This document shows, one piece after another, positions 7,961-17,187 of a DNA stretch of 64,000 nucleotides. Under the pieces are notes generated by a model that saw only the letters and a list, made by a program, of their open reading frames with translations, was not told the DNA's origin and did no database searches. Each line of letters begins with the position of its first letter. The first letter of the stretch is position 1. Made by a program: the position numbers and the translations under genes. The DNA is from CBDANZ01 sp965197865 (lineage in GTDB: Bacteria; Acidobacteriota; Vicinamibacteria; Vicinamibacterales; CAVVIG01), in contig CBDANZ010000005.1 in assembly GCA_965197865.1 (NCBI GenBank), positions 496,001-560,000 of the forward strand, written 5' to 3'.

Positions 7961-10315
7961 TTGAAGACGTTCGCTTGCTGGGAATCGAGGCGCTGTCGAT
8001 GCCTCCAAGGGCGTTCGGAAGGCTCTGGCGATGGGCGATGTCTCGTCGCCTTCGTCTCCTGTTTCTTCGCCTTAGGAGTGGCAGCATGGGCGCAGCTGGC
8101 GCAGGCCGATCGTCAAACCGGTCGGATAGACGCGCATGGCACCCTTGAGCTCGGAGGCGGGGACGGGGCCACTGAGCCCACACCGGAGAGAATCATCCTG
8201 CCACCCGCCGAGCTGTACACGGTGGAGCCGGTACGGATCGACCAGGCGCCTCAGCTGGACGGCATCCTGGACGAGGAAGTCTGGCTGTCGGCAGCGGTCA
8301 TCGACGACTTCATCCAGCAGGAGCCCTCTGAAGGCGATCCCGCGACAGAGCGCACCGTGGTCCGATTGCTGTATGACGCGCGGGCGTTATACATCGGGGT
8401 CTACGCGTTTGACTCGGCCCCGAATGGCGTGGTTGCAACGGAGATGCGCCGCGATTCGGATCGCCTGTTCGATGAGGACAATTTCCAGATCATCCTGGAT
8501 ACGTTCCATGACTCGCGGTCGGGCTACATGTTTGTGACGAACCCGCTGGGCGGCAAACTGGAACAACAGGTGGCCGAAGAGGGCGAAGGGGGGTTCGGCC
8601 GAAACAGTCCCAATGTTAACGTGAACTGGGACGGGGTGTGGCACGTGGCGGCCCGCCGTACCAGCGAGGGGTGGGTCGCGGAGATTGCCATTCCGATGGT
8701 GACCCTGCGGTTCCCCGAAGTGGAGCGCCAGGTCTGGGGCATCAACTTCATGCGGAACATACGGCGCAAGAACGAGCAGGTCTTCTGGGCGGCGATCCCC
8801 AAAGCCTACAGCCTCACGCGTGTCAGCCTGGCCGGGACTCTGACCGGTCTGGGCTCGGTGAACCGGGGAAAGGACCTGCGCGTCACCCCTTACGTCTTGG
8901 CCGGCGGCCGGCATGATCGCCTCGGCGGCGGTCTCGACGGTTCTGGCTTCAACGAAGTTGGTCTGGATGTGAAGTACGGTGTGACGTCCGGTCTCAACCT
9001 AGACCTGACGCTCAACACCGACTTTGCTCAGGTGGAAGTCGATGAGCAGCAGGTGAACCTCAGCCGCTTCCCGCTGTTCTTCCCCGAGAAGCGGGACTTC
9101 TTCCTGGAGAACGCGGGGATGTTCAGCGTCAGGTCACAGGGCTTCGGCCGGACGGCGGACCTGTTTTTCACGCGGCGGATCGGGCTGTCGGATGCCGGCC
9201 AGCCGATTTCGGTCATCGGGGGGGCACGCCTGACGGGTAAGGTCGACCGCCACAACATCGCGGTGCTGAACATCCAGACACGGGAAGCGCTCGGTCAACC
9301 CGGCGAAAACTTCTTCGTGGGCCGCTATAGCCGGGACGTCTTCGCGCGCTCGAAGGTGGGGGCGCTGTTCATCAACAAGGAAGCGATCGGCAACGCGCGG
9401 TACAATCGCACCTTTGCAGCCGATACGACCCTCGCGCTGCATCCGAACTTCACGGTGACGTCGTTTATCGCGAAGACCGAGACGCCGGGAATCTCGACGG
9501 GCGATATGGCTGGCTACGTGCGCGCGTCCTGGCTCAGTCCGTCATGGCGGGTGTCCGCCGAGTACAACGACATCCAGGATAATTTTAACGCCGAGGTCGG
9601 CTTCGTGCCGCGGGTTGGCATCCGTACGACGAGGCTCCATGGCGAGTGGAATCCGCGTCCGGGCAGGTGGGGGATCCGTCGCCTGGACCCGATGTGGAAC
9701 ATGCGCTACACGACGGACCAGAACAATCGTCTGCTCTCGCGGCGGATCCATCACATGGTTGGGACCTACTTTGAGAACGACGCAAGCTTCACGGTGATCT
9801 ATAACGACAAGTTCGAGCAGCTCGACATGCCGTTCCCAATCCGCCCAGACGTGATCATTCCGGCTGGGACGTATCGGTTCGGCGATTGGAGTTTCCGGTA
9901 CCGGAGCGACCCGTCTCGCCGGTTTTACCAGCAGCTACGCTACTCGCCCCAGACGTTCTTCGGTGGCACACGGACTGACTGGAGCGGGACGTTGGGCGTG
10001 CGGGCGACCAGCCGCATCGCGGCTGAAGGCCGGTTTCAGCGGAGTAATGTTGAGGGGCCATGGGGCGCGTTCGCCGCGGATCTCGGATTCTTCCTGTTTG
10101 ACCTAGCCATATCTCCTGAGATGACGCTGCGGACGCTGTCGCAATACAACTCGTTAACCGACTCGGTGAGCACGAGTGTACGGTTTAACTGGATCTACAG
10201 ACCCGGAAGTGATCTGTATATCGCCTACGACGAGCTTCGGATGGAGGTGCCTGGCGTGCCGTGGCTCCAGAATCGACAGCTAGCCATCAAGATGACCTAC
10301 CTGCTGTCGAGGTAG
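7961..10315 (+). CDS. DUF5916 outer-membrane-type protein with CBM9-like N-terminus
   Basis: The reading frame gives 784 residues. A signal peptide lies near residues 28-46 (LVAFVSCFFALGVAAWAQ). The next 200 residues form a carbohydrate-binding-family-9-like domain (APQLDGILDEEVWLSAAVID, VRLLYDARALYIGVYAFDS). The remainder has the DUF5916 hallmark FFPEKRDFFLENAGMF and alternating strands expected of a membrane beta-barrel, ending in an aromatic-poor LLSR. The family is widespread in Acidobacteriota and Bacteroidota and is often called membrane-associated hydrolase-like, but its function is unproven. The only in-frame start is TTG at 7961, without a strong ribosome site, so the annotated N-terminus is doubtful. 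Confidence 0.85.
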   Translation: MKTFACWESRRCRCLQGRSEGSGDGRCLVAFVSCFFALGVAAWAQLAQADRQTGRIDAHGTLELGGGDGATEPTPERIILPPAELYTVEPVRIDQAPQLDGILDEEVWLSAAVIDDFIQQEPSEGDPATERTVVRLLYDARALYIGVYAFDSAPNGVVATEMRRDSDRLFDEDNFQIILDTFHDSRSGYMFVTNPLGGKLEQQVAEEGEGGFGRNSPNVNVNWDGVWHVAARRTSEGWVAEIAIPMVTLRFPEVERQVWGINFMRNIRRKNEQVFWAAIPKAYSLTRVSLAGTLTGLGSVNRGKDLRVTPYVLAGGRHDRLGGGLDGSGFNEVGLDVKYGVTSGLNLDLTLNTDFAQVEVDEQQVNLSRFPLFFPEKRDFFLENAGMFSVRSQGFGRTADLFFTRRIGLSDAGQPISVIGGARLTGKVDRHNIAVLNIQTREALGQPGENFFVGRYSRDVFARSKVGALFINKEAIGNARYNRTFAADTTLALHPNFTVTSFIAKTETPGISTGDMAGYVRASWLSPSWRVSAEYNDIQDNFNAEVGFVPRVGIRTTRLHGEWNPRPGRWGIRRLDPMWNMRYTTDQNNRLLSRRIHHMVGTYFENDASFTVIYNDKFEQLDMPFPIRPDVIIPAGTYRFGDWSFRYRSDPSRRFYQQLRYSPQTFFGGTRTDWSGTLGVRATSRIAAEGRFQRSNVEGPWGAFAADLGFFLFDLAISPEMTLRTLSQYNSLTDSVSTSVRFNWIYRPGSDLYIAYDELRMEVPGVPWLQNRQLAIKMTYLLSR

Positions 10316-10505
10316 TCGGACCCCCGAACTAGGTCCCGGACGAGGGCATCAGTCTCGTCGAGTACCGGAAAGTCGATCGGCGCCACGTCGCCGCCGAGCG
10401 GGCATCTCTGCTGCGACCGGCTCAGACGCTTCGACCGTTGTCATCCCCTCGGACGGGGCGGTCGACCGCCAAAAAAACCACGTATGCGGCGATGGCGGCC
10501 GCAAC

Positions 10506-11310
10506 GGCATTGTCAGGTTGAGGCCACCGGTGGCAGAGTGGGCAGATGAGCAGCCCCGCGCTGAGCTATCACGGATATCGATTCCCGCCCGACATCATCA
10601 GTCACGCCGTCTGGCTCTACCACCGCTTCTGTCTCAGCTTTCGCGATGCCGAAGACCTGCTGGCCCAGCGAGGGGTCGCGGTCACCTACGAGACGATTCG
10701 GCAGTGGTGTCAGACGTTCGGGCTCGACTACGCCCGACGGCTGCGGCGCGGCCGAGGGCGCATGGGCGACACCTGGCATCTGGACGAGCTGTTCGTGACC
10801 ATCCAGGAGCAGCGGCAGTACCTCTGGCGCGCCGTGGATCAGGACGGGGACGTCATCGACATCCTTGTGCAGTCGCGACGTAATCGCAGGGCGGCCGCGC
10901 GCTTCCTTCACAAGCTGTTGAAAGGACAAGACCGGGAACCGCGTCGGCTGATCACGGACAAGCTGCGCAGCTATTCGGTGGCGCACCGCACGGTCATGCC
11001 CTCCGTGATGCACAGCACATGGCAATACGAGAACAATCGTGCGGAAGGGTCGCACTAACCGACCCGACAGCGCGAGCGTCAGATGCGCCGCTTCAAGTCG
11101 GCCGCCCATCTACAACGCTTCGCGTCCGTCCACGGCGTGGTACAGAATCTCTTCCGGGTTGGCCGACATCTGCTGCGAGCGGTTCATCACCGCGTGCTCC
11201 GAACGCGGGCGTTCGTTGAATGGGATGCAGTGACGTGCGCCTGCTGAACGAGCGAAGGCGCTCGACCTCCAGGCGGAGAAGCGCGCTGCCCGCACCAAGT
11301 TGACAGTGCC
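10506..11310 (+). mobile_element. IS6-like insertion sequence, copy 1
   Basis: The 805-bp element is bounded by GGCATTGTCAGGTTGAGG at 10506 and the inverted CCAAGTTGACAGTGCC ending at 11310. Copy 2 at 22272-23076 has exactly the same length in the opposite orientation and is nearly identical. No target duplication is visible at the flanks. The right terminal repeat contains TTGACA reading outward, a possible -35 box for adjacent DNA. Confidence 0.8.
10546..11247 (+). pseudogene. IS6-family DDE transposase with in-frame TAA
   Basis: The frame is 233 codons long with one stop, TAA at 11056-11058, where relatives have CAA (SHQPTR). The N-terminal HTH part (FRDAEDLLAQRGVAVTYETIRQW) and the DDE residues (Asp in DTWHLDELF, Asp in AVDQDGDVIDIL, Glu in NNRAE) all precede the stop. 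The last 58 codons (QMRRFKSAAHLQRF to EWDAVTCAC) follow it. The encoded 170-residue protein therefore keeps the catalytic triad but loses the C-terminal helix-rich part. The same stop is present in copy 2. It is probably inactive, or active only through readthrough. Confidence 0.8.
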
Positions 11311-11949
11311 TTCCCACCCCCCTGCCTGCGATCGGTCGACGCTTCGAGCGCTGACGATCAGGGGCCGAGGAAGAGCGCGCGCCAAGGGTTCGCCTGGCAT
11401 TCGCTCGCGCTTGACGCCGGTTCGGCCCGATCCAGTTGTAGGACACTACGGTGTTCGCCCTTGACAGTGTTTTCAAAACCGGCCTATTTTCGAATATCCT
11501 CAGAGAAACGGGTCCTCTCCTTCCGCTCGATCCGCGCAATCCGCCGCTGACCCCCCCCCCCCCAATTCAGCCCCAGCTCAGCCGTTCTGCGAAACGACGG
11601 ACCGGTTGTTCGTCCTGGTGATAAGCGCCTCGTGTCGCGAAGTTCGTTAGCTGTTGGTTAGCTACTGGCAACGGACCCCACGATGACGTCTAGTCCCCTG
11701 GAGACGAATTTGCCCAACCCTCCTTCCATCGACGTATCTGGTCAACGCCGTGCTGAGCTGGCCCGCTTCGAGGGATAGACTCGCACGCTCGACGGAGTCA
11801 GTCGACACTCGTAGTTGGTACCGACCGTTAGATCTGTCGGGCGGACTTCTGGCGTCTCATTCAGTGCTCTCAACCTAGCGACGGATACGAAGTTCTATTT
11901 GAAACGGATCGTTTAAGGGAAACGTTCTGTCGTACCTGCACAAGACAAC
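11311..11949. other. Gene-free stretch between IS6 and IS3 copies
   Basis: No plausible gene is seen in this 639-bp stretch. It contains a run of 13 C at 11551-11563, a tract prone to slippage and assembly error. Base composition drifts lower in GC toward 11900. It may be remains of the sequence once upstream of the symporter gene. Confidence 0.5.
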
Positions 11950-12230
11950 TGAACCGTACCGGGTTTCTCGGAGACTGGATTCATTGAATCAGGCCACCTT
12001 GGCCTGCTCATAGTACTGCGCTTCAAACTCCGCCGGCGGCACGTCTCTAATCGGTCCCAGCAACCGCCGCATGTTGAACCAATCCACCCACTCCAGCGTG
12101 GCGAATTCCACGGCCTCGAGCGTGCGCCACGGCCCTCGTCGTCGAATCACCTCCGTCTTGTAGAGTCCGATCACCGACTCGGCGAGGGCGTTGAAGCCCC
12201 TATGTGTCAAGAGTGCTCCATTGCCACTTG

Positions 12231-13313
12231 TCAGGCAGCGGAGGTGAGGGCCCCACGGGAGCGGTGGTCTGCGATCAGGGCGTTGTAGATCTCGCGGGCG
12301 ACGAAGCGCTTCAGACAGCGGATGATGTCCTTCTTGGTCAGGCCCTGGGCCGTCCGTCGCCCGACATAGTCGAGGGTCGGCTGGTGCCAGCGCATGCGGA
12401 CGGTCACGATGCGGTAGATCGCCGCGTTGGCTTGACGGTGGCCGCCACGAAAGAGCCGATGCCGATGCGTCACCCCGCTCGATGCCGGAATCGGACATGC
12501 GCCGCAGAGCTTCGCGAAGGCCGCCTCGGAACGCACCCGCGTCGGGTTGTCACCCGCGACAATCATCATCTCGGCAGCGGAGTCCGCACCGATGCCAAAC
12601 GCTTCACGGAGTGTCGGTGCGGCTGTGTGCGTGATCGCGTCGAGGACGTCGTCGTGTGTCCGGATTTCCGCTGCCAGGGTGAGCCAACGCCTAGCGAGCG
12701 CCCGGAGCGAGTGCTTCGCCGAGGCCGTGGGGTCGAGGATGTCACCGGGTACGAGCGCCGCGCAACGGTCGATGAGTTTCTTGTCCGTCAGCGGGTCGAG
12801 TGATTCGCGGAGTGCGTCAGAGGCGTTGACGATCAGCGCCTTGAGCGTGATGATGGCGGCACTGCGGGCTTTTACGGCGGTATCTCGGGCGGTTTTGATC
12901 TGGCGCACCATCTCTGCGGCGCCGTCGGCGGTCTTCGGGATGGCTGTCGCGATCCCCGACAGCACCGAGCGGGCGGCGGTCTCGGCGTCGATCGTATCGC
13001 TCTTGCCGTTGTTGCGTCGCTTTCGCCGGTCGCAATGGCTGACCTCGACCACGCGGATGGCGTGTCGGCGCACGAAGCTCGCGAGGCCCACACCGTAGGA
13101 GCCGGTCCCTTCGATGCCGAACGCCTCCACGATGCCGAGGGCGCGCGCCCACGCCACGAGCTCCATGTAGCCGGCGCGGTCTGCCGACGCACTGCAGGTG
13201 GCGAGTCTGGCGCCAAGGGCATCGAGCGCCACCGCCACGTGAATGTGTTTATGCGTGTCGACTCCGACGATGACGGTGCGCGGCAGCTCGACGATCTCGT
13301 TCCTGTGCGACAT
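12231..13313 (-). CDS. IS110-group DEDD transposase (seeker recombinase)
   Basis: From ATG 13313 the product is about 360 residues. The RuvC-like DEDD domain is at the N-terminus (TVIVGVDTHKHIHVAV, FGIEGTGSYG, KSDTIDAETAAR). The Tnp2 domain with the catalytic serine is at the C-terminus (AKLCGACPIPASSGVTHRHRLFRGGHRQANAAIY). IS110 enzymes recombine DNA by a serine-mediated exchange guided by an element-encoded bridge RNA. The gene shows no stop or shift. An upstream GTG start at 13346 is possible but lacks the family's N-terminal consensus. Confidence 0.9.
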   Translation of the reverse strand: MSHRNEIVELPRTVIVGVDTHKHIHVAVALDALGARLATCSASADRAGYMELVAWARALGIVEAFGIEGTGSYGVGLASFVRRHAIRVVEVSHCDRRKRRNNGKSDTIDAETAARSVLSGIATAIPKTADGAAEMVRQIKTARDTAVKARSAAIITLKALIVNASDALRESLDPLTDKKLIDRCAALVPGDILDPTASAKHSLRALARRWLTLAAEIRTHDDVLDAITHTAAPTLREAFGIGADSAAEMMIVAGDNPTRVRSEAAFAKLCGACPIPASSGVTHRHRLFRGGHRQANAAIYRIVTVRMRWHQPTLDYVGRRTAQGLTKKDIIRCLKRFVAREIYNALIADHRSRGALTSAA

Positions 13314-13539
13314 GCGGCAAACCTCTCTTCCACAGGCTGGCGACATGGTCTGACCGAGCGGGCGGACAGGACTGTGATGGGTCGCTTCGGCCAGGCCCCT
13401 ATTGGGTCACTGCCCACCCGATCAAACCGCATCTGGGTGAGTGCTGCCCGACCCCAGGCCGACAGATCAACGCAAGGACACGAGGTCACTCATACGCAGG
13501 GGTCAGACCTGCTCGGACAGCAACACCATCATGCTCACA
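13314..13539 (-). ncRNA. Candidate bridge-RNA region of the IS110 element
   Basis: These 226 non-coding bases lie between the element's left end and its transposase start, exactly where IS110-group elements encode the bridge RNA that specifies donor and target. The assignment rests on position and on known biology of the family; I have not derived its folding or its guide loops. Confidence 0.5.
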
Positions 13540-14228
13540 ATCGAACGCATCGCCTTGGCTCCCGACCGATGGCGCAATGCCGGCGGCCGCGAGACGATCC
13601 GTGTACCGCATCGAAAGATACTGCGTGCCGCGATCGCTGTGATGCACGAGGCTGGTCAGCGCGTCGCCGCGGCGCGCGTAGATGGCCTGCTCCAAGGCGT
13701 CGAGCACGAAGTCCGTGCGCATCGAGGCCGACACCCGCCAGCCCACGATGCGCCGCGCGAAGACGTCGATCACGAACGCCACGTAGGTGAACCCACCCCA
13801 GGTCGCCACGTAGGTGAAGTCTGAGACCCAGAGCTGATTCGGACGGGTCGCCACGAACTGGCGATCGACGAGATCTGCGGGCCGGCTGCCATTGCCCGCG
13901 TGCGTGGTCGTGATCCACGCGCGCCCACGCCCCGCGCCTTCCAGGCCCATCGCCCGCATCAGCCGACCCACCGTGCCTCGTGCCACGCAGAACCCTTCGC
14001 GACGCAGCTGTTTCCAGACCTTGCGCGGCCCGTACACCTGATGATGCTCGTCATACACCCGCTGAATCTCCGGGCGCAGCGCATCATCGCGTTGTGCCCG
14101 GGCCGAGCGACGCGTCGGATCGACCTGCGCCGCCCGATGGCGGTGATACGTCGAGGGGGCGATCGGCAGCACGGTGCAGATCGGCTCGACCCCGTACTGA
14201 TCCCGATGGTCGTGAATGAAGCGAACCA

Positions 14229-14558
14229 TCACTTCCCGCGGCGGTCGAGCTCCGCCTGGGCAAAATACGCGGACGCCTTCCGCAGGATCTCGTTCGCCCG
14301 CTTCAGCTCGCGAACCTCGCGCTCCAGTTCCTTGAGGCGCTCTCGCTCGCTCGTCGTCAACCCTGGGCGATAGCCGGCGTCACGCTGTGCCTGGCGTACC
14401 CACTTCCGTAGCGTCTCGGCCGTGCAGCCAAGCTTCGGCGCCACCGACTGCAACACGCCCCACTCCGACGCGTGGGTGGCGCGATGCTCCTCGACCATCC
14501 GAACCGCGCGCTCACGCACCTCCGGAGAAAACCGACTTGGACGTCCCATAGACCCCAT
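14229..14558 (-). CDS. IS3 OrfA (copy 1)
   Basis: This 109-residue protein is identical to OrfA of copy 2. It has an HTH_Tnp_1 domain (FSPEVRERAVRMVEEHRATH, TAETLRKWVRQAQRD), then a leucine-zipper-like coiled coil (SERERLKELEREVRELKRANEILRKAS) and the conserved AYFAQAELDRR end of the IS3 subgroup. Its 3' end overlaps the OrfB start by a few bases, as usual for OrfAB production by frameshifting. Confidence 0.9.
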   Translation of the reverse strand: MGSMGRPSRFSPEVRERAVRMVEEHRATHASEWGVLQSVAPKLGCTAETLRKWVRQAQRDAGYRPGLTTSERERLKELEREVRELKRANEILRKASAYFAQAELDRRGK

Positions 14559-15503
14559 CCTCCCAAGTAATGAGGTCTCCGAGAAACCCGGTACGGTTCA
14601 GTTCATGATGATTGTCTTAGCGATGGTCTACACCGTCACCAGTGGACTCTACGGGGTGTTGGTCACCGACCTTTTCCAGAGCGTTTTCATATTCCTGGCT
14701 GTGGGTTACCTGATCACTGTGACCGTGACCGGATTCGTTCTGCCCGATGTTTTCACCGTGTCGGCACCGCTCAGAGAGGGTGGCTTTGAGCTCATAGAGA
14801 CAACCAAGCAGGCATGGACACAGGTCATACCTTCCTGGGACCTGACTTTTTCTGCTGCTTCAGAGTACTCGTCCTTTAACCTTTTTGGTGTTGCCCTCTT
14901 CTTTTTCTTTGGGCGGGCGATGATCGATGGGTTCGCCGGAGGCAATGGATACATAGCCCAGCGCTATTTCGCCGCAAAGTCTGATCAGGAAGTCGGCTGG
15001 ATGTCTCTCTTGTGGATTGTCTTACTCTCGTTCAGGTGGCCATTTATCTTTTCCCTTGCCATTATGGGAATTGTATACAGCCAAACGAATGAGGTTATTT
15101 CAGATCCAGAATTGGTTCTCCCGACGGTTGTGACTCAAGTGATTCCCAATGGATTTAGGGGTTTGCTCCTGGCGGCGCTAGTTGCTGCCGCAATGTCCAC
15201 CTTTGACTCAACCGTGAACGCCTGAGCTGCCTATTGGGTTAGAGACATCTACCAGGCGTATATCAATCCTAAAGCGAATGAGAAACAACTCCTTTCCCAG
15301 AGTCGATGGGGATCGATTGGCATAGTGGTCATTGGTTTGTTTCTGAGTTTGGCCGTAAGAAATATCAATACCATCTGGGGGTGGATCATGCTGGGGATTG
15401 GTGTTGGCTTTTTCGTACCGATGGTCGTTCGGTGGTATTGGTGGCGAATGAATGGCTATGGGTTTGAACCGTACCGGGTTTCTCGGAGACTGGATTCATG
15501 GAA

Positions 15504-16400
15504 TCAGGCCACCTTGGCCTGCTCATAGTACTGCGCTTCAAACTCCGCCGGCGGCACGTCTCCAATCGGTCCCAGCAACCGCCGCATGTTGAACCAATCC
15601 ACCCACTCCAGCGTGGCGAATTCCACGGCCTCGAGCGTGCGCCACGGCCCTCGTCGTCGAATCACCTCCGTCTTGTAGAGTCCGATCACCGACTCGGCGA
15701 GGGCGTTATCGAACGCATCGCCTTGGCTCCCGACCGATGGCGCAATGCCGGCGGCCGCGAGACGATCCGTGTACCGCATCGAAAGATACTGCGTGCCGCG
15801 ATCGCTGTGATGCACGAGGCTGGTCAGCGCGTCGCCGCGGCGCGCGTAGATGGCCTGCTCCAAGGCGTCGAGCACGAAGTCCGTGCGCATCGAGGCCGAC
15901 ACCCGCCAGCCCACGATGCGCCGCGCGAAGACGTCGATCACGAACGCCACGTAGGTGAACCCACCCCAGGTCGCCACGTAGGTGAAGTCTGAGACCCAGA
16001 GCTGATTCGGACGGGTCGCCACGAACTGGCGATCGACGAGATCTGCGGGCCGGCTGCCATTGCCCGCGTGCGTGGTTGTGATCCACGCGCGCCCACGCCC
16101 CGCGCCTGCCAGGCCCATCGCCCGCATCAGCCGACCCACCGTGCCTCGTGCCACGCAGAACCCTTCGCGACGCAGCTGTTTCCAGACCTTGCGCGGCCCG
16201 TACACCTGATGATGCTCGTCATACACCCGCTGAATCTCCGGGCGCAGCGCATCATCGCGTTGTGCCCGGGCCGAGCGACGCGTCGGATCGACCTGCGCCG
16301 CCCGATGGCGGTGATACGTCGAGGGGGCGATCGGCAGCACGGTGCAGATCGGCTCGACCCCGTACTGATCCCGATGGTCGTGAATGAAGCGAACCATCAC
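15504..16400 (-). CDS. IS3 OrfB transposase (integrase core)
   Basis: The 298-residue protein has the IS3 HTH_21 segment (YDEHHQVYGPRKVWKQLRRE) and then the rve integrase core. The catalytic Asp lies in VSDFTYVATWGGF, the second Asp in VHHSDRGTQYLS, and the Glu in NALAESVIGLYKTE. The C-terminal WVDWFNMRRLLGPIGDVPP segment is typical. It is expressed with OrfA as a fusion by frameshifting in known relatives. This copy looks functional. Confidence 0.93.
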   Translation of the reverse strand: MMVRFIHDHRDQYGVEPICTVLPIAPSTYHRHRAAQVDPTRRSARAQRDDALRPEIQRVYDEHHQVYGPRKVWKQLRREGFCVARGTVGRLMRAMGLAGAGRGRAWITTTHAGNGSRPADLVDRQFVATRPNQLWVSDFTYVATWGGFTYVAFVIDVFARRIVGWRVSASMRTDFVLDALEQAIYARRGDALTSLVHHSDRGTQYLSMRYTDRLAAAGIAPSVGSQGDAFDNALAESVIGLYKTEVIRRRGPWRTLEAVEFATLEWVDWFNMRRLLGPIGDVPPAEFEAQYYEQAKVA

Positions 16401-16726
16401 TTCCCGCGGCGGTCGAGCTCCGCCTGGGCAAAATACGCGGACGCCTTCCGCAGGATCTCGTTCGCCCGCTTCAGCTCGCGAACCTCGCGCTCCAGTTCCT
16501 TGAGGCGCTCTCGCTCGCTCGTCGTCAACCCTGGGCGATAGCCGGCGTCACGCTGTGCCTGGCGTACCCACTTCCGTAGCGTCTCGGCCGTGCAGCCAAG
16601 CTTCGGCGCCACCGACTGCAACACGCCCCACTCCGACGCGTGGGTGGCGCGATGCTCCTCGACCATTCGAACCGCGCGCTCACGCACCTCCGGAGAAAAC
16701 CGACTTGGACGTCCCATAGACCCCAT
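16397..16726 (-). CDS. IS3 OrfA (copy 2)
   Basis: This 109-residue DNA-binding protein begins MGSMGRPSRFSPEVRERAV and has an HTH followed by a coiled coil. It overlaps the OrfB start by 4 bp. In IS3 elements OrfA alone binds the ends and can repress transposition, while the OrfAB frameshift product is the transposase. Confidence 0.92.
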   Translation of the reverse strand: MGSMGRPSRFSPEVRERAVRMVEEHRATHASEWGVLQSVAPKLGCTAETLRKWVRQAQRDAGYRPGLTTSERERLKELEREVRELKRANEILRKASAYFAQAELDRRGK

Positions 16727-17187
16727 CCTCCCAAGTAATGAGGTCTCCGAGAAACCCGGTACGGTTCAGTTTTCGGCCGGAGCAGTTACGGGAATACTAG
16801 CAGCCGTGTTGGATCCTATCCTGCTCAGCGGATCAGCCATTTATGCTTCCTTTATATTCGTGTCAGGAAGCGCTCTATTCGGAATCATCGCTGGAAGTCT
16901 CTTGTGCACACCGACGGACAACGAGACGTTAAGAACCTTTTACAAGAGGGTTCGACCGCTTGGTTCTTGGAGTCCCATTCGAGACCAGTTCTCCGCTCAG
17001 GCCATTCAGAGGGTCCATGCTGAAAACAAGCGGGATCTGGTCTCCGTGGTTCTTGCCGTGCCCTGGCAAATGGCAATGTTCTTGATTTGGATCAACTTGA
17101 TCCTGCGTCAGTGGAACGGATTCTTCATGACGCTGGCGGTATTTGCATTGTTGAGTCTTCTGCTTTACTTCAATTGGTACCGCTATT

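Larger units (their letters stand above)
12193..13539 (-). mobile_element. IS110-family element inside IS3 copy 1
   Basis: The boundaries are set by comparison with the uninterrupted IS3 copy: sequence matches through GGGCGTT at 12192 and resumes at ATCGAACGC from 13540, with no base lost or duplicated. The insert is 1347 bp, has no terminal inverted repeats, and holds one transposase gene with 38 bp after it and 226 bp before it. That layout is the classical IS110 group, in which the non-coding RNA region lies upstream of the gene. Confidence 0.88.
11989..14232 (-). pseudogene. IS3 OrfB (integrase core), disrupted
   Basis: The segments 13540-14232 and 11989-12192 together encode the same integrase-core protein as the intact copy at 15504-16400. 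The N-terminal part (MMVRFIHDHRDQYGVEPICTV) through the second DDE region is on the right, and the last part with TLEAVEFATLEWVDWFN is on the left. The IS110 insertion falls between codons for the GDAFD and NALAES segments, just before the catalytic Glu. This copy cannot make the full transposase. Confidence 0.85.
11950..14600 (-). mobile_element. IS3-family element copy 1, split by an IS110 element
   Basis: Terminal inverted repeats read TGAACCGTACCGGGTTTCTC at 11950 and its complement ending at 14600. Removing the IS110 insert 12193-13539 leaves 1304 bp, the same length as copy 2. The flanks (AAC on the left, GTT on the right) do not form a direct repeat, unlike copy 2. This points to an adjacent deletion or recombination between copies on the left side. 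Confidence 0.9.
15465..16768 (-). mobile_element. IS3-family element copy 2, intact
   Basis: The element is 1304 bp with terminal inverted repeats TGAACCGTACCGGGTTTCTC, flanked by a 3-bp direct repeat GTT at 15462-15464 and 16769-16771. Both reading frames are whole. It sits in the same orientation as copy 1, and the two differ at only a few positions over the shared length. Confidence 0.93.

Noticed and set aside
11551..11563. Phase-variable homopolymer (13 C)
   Set aside because: It lies in no gene and near no identifiable promoter, so there is nothing for it to switch; it may be a sequencing artefact.
4044..15223. UGA decoded as an amino acid, because three otherwise open frames carry in-frame TGA
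   Set aside because: Many intact genes in the window end in TGA (for example the AsnB-type gene) and use TGG for Trp. The three sites fit point mutations in decaying genes.
14601..15464. Active composite transposon formed by the two same-direction IS3 copies
   Set aside because: The outer flanks share no direct repeat, and copy 1 is inactivated; the segment between is part of a gene that continues beyond copy 2.
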